DNA of 35,812 bases, taken from the NCBI GenBank assembly GCA_039934635.1, contig JBDTLT010000034.1:1-35812 (forward strand), given 5' to 3'. This DNA is from DATLFA01 sp039934635. Its GTDB lineage: Bacteria > Actinomycetota > Acidimicrobiia > Acidimicrobiales > WLNW01. The position numbers and the translations under genes were made by a program. Shown here piece by piece: positions 15,689-22,048 of the stretch. A model generated the notes under the pieces. The model saw only the letters and a list, made by a program, of their open reading frames with translations. It ran no database searches and was not told the origin of the DNA. Within the stretch, counting starts at the first letter, position 1. Every line of letters begins with the position of its first letter.

Positions 15689-16486
15689 CTAGTCGAGGTC
15701 TTGCCAGTTCGGTTCGCGCTTCTCGGTGAAGGCGCGAGGCCCCTCGTCCTGATCGGGATGTCCCCAAAGGCCGGCAAGATGTTGCGCGCCGACACGGCAG
15801 GCGTCGGTGAGCCCGTGCTCGAGCGCGGCCCACAAAGCTTTCTTGGTCGCTCGCATCGCGGCGGGTGAGTTCTTGGCCACTTTTTCGGCAAGCGCCTGTG
15901 CTTCGTCGCGTAGCCGCTCGGGTGGATCGACGATCTGGCTGATCATGCCGAGTTCGTACGCGCGTTGTGCACCCATACGCTCGTACTTGCCCATGAACGC
16001 CATCCGCATCACGGCCTCGACGGGCATCTTGCGGATCAAACCGATCGCTTCGACGGCGACGACTTGACCGATCGAGACGTGCGGATCGAAGAACTGCGCG
16101 TCGCTGGCGGCGATGACGATGTCGGCGTCGGCGACCCAATGGAATCCGCCACCGCAGCAGATGCCATTAACCGCGGTAATCACCGGTTTCCACACTTGTT
16201 GGTGCCACGCGGTGAAATGCAGATCCATGTTCACGACGCTGTCCCGATAGCGCTGCATGCCCTGGCCGTCGGTGGCGATCTCGGTGACGTCTACGCCGGT
16301 TTGGAACGCACGACCATTGCCCGTGTGCACAATGACACGAACCTTGGGATCGTGGTCGAGCTCGATCCATGCGTCGGCGAACTCGTCGCGCATCAGCGCA
16401 CTCATCGCGTTGAGTTGATCGGGTCGATTGTTGATCAACCAGCCCACGTGTCCGTGGCGCTCGACGATCAAAGTTTCGTAGCTCAT
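15689..16486 (-). CDS. Enoyl-CoA hydratase/isomerase family protein, copy 1
   Basis: A 265-residue crotonase-fold protein. The first oxyanion-hole segment is GRAFQTGVDV (58-67), the second GICCGGGFHW (about 109-118). Where classical enoyl-CoA hydratases have PE (Glu144 of the rat enzyme) this has FFDPHVSIGQ, and the second glutamate position (Glu164) appears to be Arg in VMRMAFMG, so simple hydration is doubtful. Isomerase, hydrolase or decarboxylase chemistry on a CoA ester is possible. The protein is a close paralogue of the next gene (16544-17338), sharing the same ends (MSYETLI and the EGPRAF region) and the same sequence around the start codon. It is the last gene of a minus-strand set led by an acyl-CoA dehydrogenase, suggesting degradation of a particular acyl or ring-derived CoA ester. 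Confidence 0.85.
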   Translation of the reverse strand: MSYETLIVERHGHVGWLINNRPDQLNAMSALMRDEFADAWIELDHDPKVRVIVHTGNGRAFQTGVDVTEIATDGQGMQRYRDSVVNMDLHFTAWHQQVWKPVITAVNGICCGGGFHWVADADIVIAASDAQFFDPHVSIGQVVAVEAIGLIRKMPVEAVMRMAFMGKYERMGAQRAYELGMISQIVDPPERLRDEAQALAEKVAKNSPAAMRATKKALWAALEHGLTDACRVGAQHLAGLWGHPDQDEGPRAFTEKREPNWQDLD

Positions 16487-16496
16487 TGGTCGGCCT
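16482..16496. repeat. Direct repeat at crotonase start, copy 1
   Basis: CTCATTGGTCGGCCT covers the start codon and ribosome-site region of copy 1. The identical 15 bases occur at 17335-17349, 853 bases away, over the start of copy 2. The spacing equals one gene plus spacer, as expected for a tandem gene duplication that included the leader. Confidence 0.75.
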
Positions 16497-16543
16497 TGTC
16501 TCGTGTGGCGGCGTTCGGTTGGATTGTCACGTCGGCCTCCTGC

Positions 16544-17338
16544 TCATAGGTCGCTCCAGGTCGGTTCGCGTCGTTCGGCAAAGGCGCGCGGTCCTTCGTC
16601 TTGGTCGGGGTGACCCCACAGGCTCGCGAGGTGCTGTGCCCCGGCCCGGCAGGCGTCGGTGAGGCCTGACTCGAGCGCGCCCCAGAGTGCCTGTTTCGTT
16701 GCTCGCATTGCTGCCGGTGAGTTCTTTGCGATCTTTTCCGCCAGCACCTGTGCTTCCTCGCGAAGCTTCTCGGGTGGGTCGACGATCTGGCTCGAGATTC
16801 CGAGCTGGTACGCGCGCTGTGCGGACAGACGCTCGTGGCGGCCGACGAGTGCCATGCGCAAGATTGCTTCCATCGGAGCCTTGCGCGCGAGCGCGATGCC
16901 TTCGTACGCGACGACTTGGCCGATCGACACGTGAGGGTCGAAGAACTGTGCGTCGCTCGTGGTGATCACGATGTCGGCGTCGGCGACGAAATGCAGACCA
17001 CCACCGACGCACAGCCCGTGGACCGCGGCGATGACGGGTTTGTAGATCTGCAGGTGCCACGCCGTGAACGCCAGCTTTGCGTCGCGCGTCTGTCGTGAGA
17101 ACTTGCGCATCGCATCTTTGTCCTTGGCGATCTGCACGACGTCGACACCAGTCTGAAACGCCGTACCTTCGCCGGCGTTCACGATCACGCGCACCGAAGG
17201 GTCGGCATCGAGCTCGCGCCACGCGACCTCGAGCTCGCCCATCATCGTGGCGTTCATCGCGTTGAGTGCCTTGGGTCGGTTGAAGATCAACCATCCGACG
17301 TGACCGTGGCGTTCGATGATGAGCGTTTCGTAACTCAT
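16544..17338 (-). CDS. Enoyl-CoA hydratase/isomerase family protein, copy 2
   Basis: A 264-residue crotonase-fold protein, paralogous along its whole length to copy 1 and clearly alignable without gaps of note. The oxyanion-hole segments are GTAFQTGVDV and GLCVGGGLHF. It also has FFDPHVSIGQ in place of the PE catalytic site and RMALVG at the second site, so both copies share the altered active site and it predates the duplication. ATG at 17338 starts MSYETLIIERHGHVGWLIFN. The start overlaps the TGA of a seven-codon frame, which in turn overlaps the acyl-CoA dehydrogenase stop, making a chain of two ATGA junctions. The next copy begins 57 bases after its stop. Two diverged copies suggest related but distinct substrates. 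Confidence 0.85.
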   Translation of the reverse strand: MSYETLIIERHGHVGWLIFNRPKALNAMNATMMGELEVAWRELDADPSVRVIVNAGEGTAFQTGVDVVQIAKDKDAMRKFSRQTRDAKLAFTAWHLQIYKPVIAAVHGLCVGGGLHFVADADIVITTSDAQFFDPHVSIGQVVAYEGIALARKAPMEAILRMALVGRHERLSAQRAYQLGISSQIVDPPEKLREEAQVLAEKIAKNSPAAMRATKQALWGALESGLTDACRAGAQHLASLWGHPDQDEGPRAFAERREPTWSDL

Positions 17339-17349
17339 TGGTCGGCCTC
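17335..17349. repeat. Direct repeat at crotonase start, copy 2
   Basis: CTCATTGGTCGGCCT, identical to 16482-16496. Read on the minus strand it is AGGCCGACCAATGAG, containing the ATG of copy 2 at 17338. Confidence 0.75.
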
Positions 17350-17358
17350 GTAGCTCAT
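17335..17358 (-). other. Seven-codon frame between acyl-CoA dehydrogenase and crotonase copy 2
   Basis: Minus-strand ATG at 17358 encodes MSYEADQ and stops at TGA (17335-17337). Its ATG overlaps the acyl-CoA dehydrogenase stop (ATGA), and its stop overlaps the ATG of crotonase copy 2 (ATGA). The first four residues repeat the MSYE start of both crotonases. The simplest origin is a 20-bp tandem duplication of the crotonase start in an ancestor where the crotonase was directly coupled to the dehydrogenase. It may now carry ribosomes from one gene to the next. No function as a peptide is claimed. Confidence 0.5.
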
Positions 17359-18626
17359 GAGCGTGGGACCTCGCGCCAGGGTCGGTCGTGCCAGGGATCG
17401 GGCTCACGCGGCAATCCCAACACGCGCTCGCCCAGGATGTTCTTGTTGACTTCGGTGGTACCGCCTTCGATGGTGTTGGCACGCGACCGCAAGAACCCGT
17501 GCACCGCGTAGGGCAGCTCGCCGTCGTCGGTCTCGGGCCACGCCATCGCGCCCGGACCCAGGAGGTCGACGATGGCCTCTTGCAGAGCTTGGTTCAGGCT
17601 GCCTTGGTGCACCTTGCCGATGGAGCTCTCGGCGCCGGGGGAGCGGCCGGCGCGCATGGTGGCCCGCACCCGCTGGTTGGTCAGATCACGGATGCGATCT
17701 TCGCTGTAGAGACGCATGAGGCGTTGGCGAACGATGGCGTCGGCCCATGCACCGTTTTCGCGCGCGGCGCGGATTGCCGCGGCGATGCCGCCACCACCGA
17801 TGCGACCCACGCCGCCCGAGCCGCTGCCCGACACCATCTGGCGTTCGCCCGACAGCGTCGCGTTGGCGACCTTCCACCCGTCGCCGATGGCGCCGACGCG
17901 CTGGCTGTCGGGAACAAGCGCACCTTCGAGGAAGACCTCGTTGAATTCACCCATGTCGCCGGTCATCTGTTTGAGCGGTCGGATCTCGACGCCCGGTTGG
18001 TGCAGATGCAACAAGAAGTAGGTGATGCCCTGACGTTTGGGGGTGTCCGCATCGGTGCGGGCCAGGATCACGCCGTAGTCGGACTCGAGGGCCCATGTGG
18101 TCCAGACCTTTTGACCGGTGAGCACCCACTCGTCGCCGTCGCGCGTCGCACGGGTTGCCAGCGATGCGAGGTCGGACCCCGCGCCCGGTTCGCTGAACAT
18201 CTGGCACCACTTCTCTTCGTTGCGCACGATCGGGGGCAAGAACCGCAGGCGTTGTTCCTCACTGCCGTGAGCGAACAGCGCCGGCGCGGCGAGGTTGAGC
18301 CCGAGCGCGTTGAGCCGGCCGAGGTTGTATGGCCGCAGTTCGTCTTCGATGACGCGCACCATGCGATTGGGGAGGCCGAGTCCGCAGTATTCACGCGGCC
18401 AACTCGGCACGACGAGCCCGGACGCGCCGTAGACGGGATACCACTCGAGATACTCGGCCCGGGTGCGAACCGTACGAATCTCGGCGGCCCCGCCGCGCGC
18501 GGCCGCGTCGCGCCACGCCGACGGGACGTACTCGGTCACCCATTGCCGTACCGCGGCTCGGACTTCGTCCTGCGAGGCGGTGGGTTCGATTGGCAGGAGG
18601 CCGCTCATCGCTGCGTACTTTGTCAT
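17355..18626 (-). CDS. Acyl-CoA dehydrogenase
   Basis: A 423-residue flavoprotein oxidising an acyl-CoA to a 2,3-enoyl-CoA, passing electrons to ETF. The N-terminal helical domain (about 1-120) is followed by the FAD-binding beta domain: CQMFSEPGAGSDLASLATRA (about 140-160) and WVLTGQKVWTTWA. The C-terminal helical domain ends in RSRANTIEGGTTEVNKNILGERVLGLP. E387 of TIEGG is at the usual catalytic-base site. ATG at 18626 gives MTKYAAMSGLL; an earlier in-frame start at 18686 and a later ATG at 18608 are possible, and no good ribosome site decides. It is head-to-head with a VOC gene and leads the operon containing the two crotonases, which is consistent with beta-oxidation-like breakdown of an uncommon acyl chain. 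Confidence 0.88.
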   Translation of the reverse strand: MTKYAAMSGLLPIEPTASQDEVRAAVRQWVTEYVPSAWRDAAARGGAAEIRTVRTRAEYLEWYPVYGASGLVVPSWPREYCGLGLPNRMVRVIEDELRPYNLGRLNALGLNLAAPALFAHGSEEQRLRFLPPIVRNEEKWCQMFSEPGAGSDLASLATRATRDGDEWVLTGQKVWTTWALESDYGVILARTDADTPKRQGITYFLLHLHQPGVEIRPLKQMTGDMGEFNEVFLEGALVPDSQRVGAIGDGWKVANATLSGERQMVSGSGSGGVGRIGGGGIAAAIRAARENGAWADAIVRQRLMRLYSEDRIRDLTNQRVRATMRAGRSPGAESSIGKVHQGSLNQALQEAIVDLLGPGAMAWPETDDGELPYAVHGFLRSRANTIEGGTTEVNKNILGERVLGLPREPDPWHDRPWREVPRS

Positions 18627-18654
18627 GTTTCGCCAGGCGGTACGAGCCGCTCTG

Positions 18655-18676
18655 GCCCCACCCGGTAACGTGGGGC
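18655..18676. repeat. Inverted repeat overlapping a possible -10 box in divergent spacer
   Basis: GCCCCAC and GTGGGGC, 7-bp arms with an 8-base centre, lie between the divergent acyl-CoA dehydrogenase and VOC genes. TAACGT (18666-18671), a possible -10 for the VOC gene, starts in the centre and runs into the right arm. A repressor bound here could control the VOC gene and perhaps both genes. Symmetry is seen; function is inferred. Confidence 0.4.
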
Positions 18677-18700
18677 GCAACGCCATACAGGGGGTCGATC

Positions 18701-19153
18701 ATGACGGTGCGCTTCAATCACATGGAACTGACGGTGCCCAAGGGGACGCTCACCGACGAGCGCCGTCAAGAGCTCACCGACTTCTACGGTGGGGTGTTCG
18801 GTTGGGAAACGCGCGACGTCGAGATTCTCGGCGGACGCCAGTTCTTCATGCAGCCCACCGAGGGTCAGTTCATCCTCGTGGCCGAGTCGTCAAAGCCGCT
18901 CTCTGCTCCCGGATACGACCACCTCGGTCTGCTCATGGACACTCGTGAAGAGGTCGATCACATCCTCGAGCAATGCCAGCGTTATCGCGACAAGGACGAC
19001 CGGGTCGAACTCAAGCTGTACGAAGATCTCCAAACCCCCAACATGGTCGTGCACGCGTTCTACGTGCGCCATCTGTTGCCGATTTGGTTCGACGTGCAGG
19101 TGCTCGAACGCCACCGCGGACCTGCGCCCGCCAAGTCGTGGCAATTCGTCTGA
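18701..19153 (+). CDS. VOC-family (glyoxalase-like) protein
   Basis: A 150-residue single-module protein. It opens MTVRFNHMELTVPKGTL, has LTDFYGGVFGWETRDVEILGGRQFFM and GYDHLGLLMDTREEVDHILEQC, then LKLYEDLQTPNMVVHAFYVRHLLPIWFDVQV. H7, H in YDHLGL and a late acidic residue could form a metal site, but the usual closing D-P-x-G-x-x-(I/W)-E is missing, so it may be non-catalytic or have an altered site. ATG at 18701 follows AGGGGG by seven bases. It is divergent from the acyl-CoA dehydrogenase and ends one base from the convergent crotonase gene. It probably belongs to the same CoA-ester pathway by position; substrate unknown. Confidence 0.68.
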   Translation: MTVRFNHMELTVPKGTLTDERRQELTDFYGGVFGWETRDVEILGGRQFFMQPTEGQFILVAESSKPLSAPGYDHLGLLMDTREEVDHILEQCQRYRDKDDRVELKLYEDLQTPNMVVHAFYVRHLLPIWFDVQVLERHRGPAPAKSWQFV

Positions 19154-19154
19154 G

Positions 19155-19895
19155 CTAACCGTCTTTCGCGCGGCGCATTGCCGCGAGTTCGCGCGACCGG
19201 CGGCCGAGCGTGCGGGCTTCGGTGGCGCGCGCTGTCGTGAAGTCGGCATCGAGCCCGTCGCGCAGCACGCCCTTGATGGCCGAGGCCGTGCCGGGCGGGA
19301 GCGCCGCGATCTGGCCGGCCAACTCCGTGACTGCGTTTGTGAGCTGATCGTCGGGGACGACGCGGTTGACGAGCCCCATAGTCAGTGCTTCGTGCGAGTC
19401 GATGGTGCGGGCGGTGAGCATGACGTCGAGGGCTCGGCTGTAGCCGATCTGTCGCCACAGCAGATAGGACGACCCCCACTCCGGCACGAGGCCGACCTTA
19501 CCCAGACCGAACGTGAGGGTCGCGCTCTCGGCCGCGATGCGAAGGTCGCACGACATCGCCATCGTCGCGCCACCGCCATACGCGAGACCGTTGATCGCGG
19601 CGATAGTCGGCTTGGGATACTGCACGATGAGCTCGACCGGGAACTCGCTCTTGCCTTCGAGACCCTTCGCGATCTCTTTGCGGTCGAGCCCCGCGGAAAA
19701 GCTCGTGCCGACGCCGGTGATGACGACGACGGCGATGGCATCGTCGTCGCGGGCTTCTTCGAGCAGGTGCCCGAGGCGAGTACCCATCGCTCGCGTCATC
19801 GCATTGCGCACCGCGGGTCGGTCGATGGTGATCCACGCGACGTTGTCGCGCCGCTCGAGAAAGAGTTCGGGCCGATCAGGTGCCGCGTCGGTCAT
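19155..19895 (-). CDS. Enoyl-CoA hydratase/isomerase family protein
   Basis: A 246-residue crotonase-fold protein only distantly related to the tandem pair. Oxyanion-hole regions are GTSFSAGLDR and NGLAYGGGATMAMSCDLRIAAE. The segment following is TFGLGKVGLVPEWGSSYLLWR, like PaaG-type isomerases and other members lacking the first catalytic glutamate. The C-terminal part is canonical (ALTMGLVNRVVPDDQL). ATG at 19895 (MTDAAPDRPELF) is preferred; a start at 19964 would lie deeper in the neighbouring gene. It overlaps the end of the upstream binding-fold gene by 20 bases, so both are read from one transcript. A double-bond isomerase or hydratase on a CoA ester is the likely role. Confidence 0.82.
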   Translation of the reverse strand: MTDAAPDRPELFLERRDNVAWITIDRPAVRNAMTRAMGTRLGHLLEEARDDDAIAVVVITGVGTSFSAGLDRKEIAKGLEGKSEFPVELIVQYPKPTIAAINGLAYGGGATMAMSCDLRIAAESATLTFGLGKVGLVPEWGSSYLLWRQIGYSRALDVMLTARTIDSHEALTMGLVNRVVPDDQLTNAVTELAGQIAALPPGTASAIKGVLRDGLDADFTTARATEARTLGRRSRELAAMRRAKDG

Positions 19896-20748
19896 GCGCC
19901 ACGATATCGCGAGCGGGCCGTTTGGAGCTGATCGCACCGACGCGCAGAAGACGCTCCTGCACATCGTCGACGAGCCCGGCCGGCACGCCGGTTGCTCGCG
20001 CGAAGTGGCATCCAGCGAGCCAATCGCCCGCGTCGCGTCGAGTGAGCCCGTAGTGCGATTCGATCTGGGCGCGTGCCGTCGGTTGCTCGGCGAATTCGGT
20101 GGCGACTCGCTGCGCGACGACGATCAGATGATCGAGATCGTGGTCGCGTGCGGCGATCGTGTCGGCATGGGCCGCGATCGCAAACGACGGCCACGGTGTG
20201 TCGATGGTGTCGATGCGACGAAACTCTCCCGCGTGCACGATTGGCGACGTCACGTACTTCTCCCAGAGGAAGACGTCCGCGCGATTTTCGCGCAATGCGG
20301 CACGCGCCCCATCGATGTTGCCGACGACGACCAGTTGTTCCGGCCGCAAGCCAAAGCCATCGCGAGCGGCCAGTAGATACGCCATGAGATGCGAGCCCGA
20401 GCCCAGCCGCGACACTGCGAATCGAACGGGTTCGAAGTCGTGGATGGTGCGAGCGGTGCTGTGGCCGGCGACGTGTACGCCCCAGATGAGTGGGCTCTGC
20501 ACCCAGAGCGAACAGATGCGAAGATCGGCGCCGTTGACGATGGCGGCGATCGCGCCCTCGGTCAGAATGGTGGCGGCGTCGAGGGTGCGATCGGACAGCG
20601 CGTCGGCAATGGCGCCCGTGCCGCCCGGTTGATCGACCCATTCGACATCGAGTTGCGCGTCGGCGAAAGTGCCGTTGGCGACCGCGAGTTGCCACGGCAG
20701 GTTCATGGGTTCGGGCACACCCCCGACGACGAACGATTTCGACCCCAT
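19876..20748 (-). CDS. Periplasmic-binding-protein-fold protein without signal peptide (NMT1/SsuA-like)
   Basis: A 290-residue protein with the type-2 binding-protein pattern of the NMT1/THI5/SsuA group: FVVGGVPEPMNLPWQLAVANGTF, then a Gly-rich LTEG/IVNGADLRI stretch, RFAVSRLGSGSHLMAYLLA, and a late DVFLWEKYVTSPIV hinge. The chosen ATG at 20748 gives MGSKSFVVGG, with no signal sequence or lipobox. Upstream alternatives (20784 or earlier) overlap the divergent gene's start and still give no convincing signal peptide. No permease or ATPase is adjacent. It may be a cytoplasmic ligand sensor or an enzyme of this fold rather than a transport component. It overlaps the crotonase gene by 20 bases and starts only 34 bases from the divergent threonine ammonia-lyase. 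Fold moderately sure, role unknown. Confidence 0.6.
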   Translation of the reverse strand: MGSKSFVVGGVPEPMNLPWQLAVANGTFADAQLDVEWVDQPGGTGAIADALSDRTLDAATILTEGAIAAIVNGADLRICSLWVQSPLIWGVHVAGHSTARTIHDFEPVRFAVSRLGSGSHLMAYLLAARDGFGLRPEQLVVVGNIDGARAALRENRADVFLWEKYVTSPIVHAGEFRRIDTIDTPWPSFAIAAHADTIAARDHDLDHLIVVAQRVATEFAEQPTARAQIESHYGLTRRDAGDWLAGCHFARATGVPAGLVDDVQERLLRVGAISSKRPARDIVAHDRRGT

Positions 20749-20782
20749 CGACAAGAATGTAGTCCCGCCCGGCAGGAGTGCC

Positions 20783-21991
20783 ATGAAACTTGTGAGCATC
20801 AACGAGGTCCGCGAGGCCGAGGCACGCATCGCCGGGGTCATCCGCCACACGCCGCTGACGCAAGTCGATGCGATCGTTCGGGCCGTCGGCGCCGACGTGT
20901 GGTGCAAGGAGGAGCAACGCCAGCGCACCGGATCGTTCAAGATCCGCGGCGCCTACAACCACATTGCGCAACTCGAGCCCGGCACCCACGTGGTCGCGGC
21001 CTCGGCGGGCAATCACGCCCAAGGCGTGGCACTCGCGGCGTCGCTGTGCGGGCTCGAGTCGACCATCTTCATGCCGCGGGGCGCATCGTTGCCCAAAGTG
21101 ACGGCCACACAGGAGTACGGCGCGGTCGTCGAGTTGGTCGGTGACAGCATCGACGATGCCGTGGTGCACGCCAAGCGGTTCGCGCGCGATGCGGGCGCAC
21201 GGTTCGTGCCGCCGTTCGACGATCGAGCCGTGATCGCCGGCCAAGGGACCATCGCGCTCGAGGTGCTCGACGAATTGCCCGAAGTGGCGACGATCGTGGT
21301 GCCGGTCGGCGGCGGCGGTCTGATCGCCGGTATTGCAGCCACGATCAAATCGCTGCGGCCGAAGTGTCGGGTCGTCGGCGTCGAAGCCGATGGTGCCGCG
21401 TCCATGCGCGCCTCGCTCGACGCGGGCGCGCCGCGTCATCTCAGCTCACTGGCGACGATCGCCGACGGCATTGCGGTCAAGTCACCGTCGGCACTGACCC
21501 TCGCTCACGCGAAAGCCTTCGTCGACGATGTCGTCACCGTCACCGACGAAGAGATCGGCCATGCGTTGGTCACCGTGCTCGAACGTATGAAGTCGGTGAT
21601 CGAACCGAGCGGGGCCGCCGCATTGGCGGCCGTGATGGCCAACAAGTTCCCGAGGAAGCGTCGGTCCGGTCCGACCGTGGTCGTGTTGTCCGGTGGCAAC
21701 GTCGACGCGCTGCTGCTCTCGCGCCTGATCGAGCACGGGCTCTCGGTGGCGGGGCGCTATCTACGGCTGCGCATCGACGTACCCGATCGGCCGGGCTCGC
21801 TGGCCCGCCTCGCCGCAGACTTCGCGCAACTCGAGCTCAACATCCTCGACGTCGACCATCACCGTGAGCGGGCTTCGCTCGACCTCGACGAAGTGGAGGT
21901 GGCGATCACGGTCGAGACGCGCGGGCTGGACCATCGGCGCACGGCACTGCGGGCCCTGCGCGACCTCGGGTGGCACGTGCGACCCTCGTAA
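20783..21991 (+). CDS. ilvA: Threonine ammonia-lyase (threonine dehydratase)
   Basis: A 402-residue PLP enzyme converting L-threonine to 2-oxobutanoate and ammonia, the entry to isoleucine synthesis or to threonine catabolism. The PLP lysine is K53 in TGSFKIRGA; SAGNHAQG (74-81) binds the substrate carboxylate and VPVGGGGLIAG binds the cofactor phosphate. A C-terminal regulatory ACT-like domain (about 330-402) begins after LSVAGRYLRLRIDVPDRPGSL. With one such domain and about 400 residues it resembles the shorter TdcB/IlvA1 class rather than the two-domain E. coli IlvA (514). AGGAG at 20774-20778 fixes the ATG at 20783. The tdcB symbol would be an equal choice. It stands between unrelated genes. 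Confidence 0.85.
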   Translation: MKLVSINEVREAEARIAGVIRHTPLTQVDAIVRAVGADVWCKEEQRQRTGSFKIRGAYNHIAQLEPGTHVVAASAGNHAQGVALAASLCGLESTIFMPRGASLPKVTATQEYGAVVELVGDSIDDAVVHAKRFARDAGARFVPPFDDRAVIAGQGTIALEVLDELPEVATIVVPVGGGGLIAGIAATIKSLRPKCRVVGVEADGAASMRASLDAGAPRHLSSLATIADGIAVKSPSALTLAHAKAFVDDVVTVTDEEIGHALVTVLERMKSVIEPSGAAALAAVMANKFPRKRRSGPTVVVLSGGNVDALLLSRLIEHGLSVAGRYLRLRIDVPDRPGSLARLAADFAQLELNILDVDHHRERASLDLDEVEVAITVETRGLDHRRTALRALRDLGWHVRPS

Positions 21992-22015
21992 TCGCCGACT
22001 CCGCAGATAGCCTCG

Positions 22016-22042
22016 GGGGGGGCCGCCCGGAGTGGCCCCCTC
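22016..22042 (+). terminator. GC-rich hairpin between ilvA and glgB
   Basis: Seven G plus CC (22016-22024) pairs with GGCCCCCTC (22034-22042) in a 9-bp stem with one G-T pair and a 9-base loop. It lies 25 bases after the ilvA stop and 7 bases before the glgB ATG. There is no following T-run, so it may be a weak terminator, a processing site or an occluding structure for glgB translation. Confidence 0.4.
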
Positions 22043-22048
22043 ACCCTC

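Noticed and set aside
19892..21439. 515-codon minus-strand frame across ilvA and the binding-fold gene
   Set aside because: It shadows the conserved threonine ammonia-lyase and uses another frame of the binding-fold gene; low-complexity Arg/His content.
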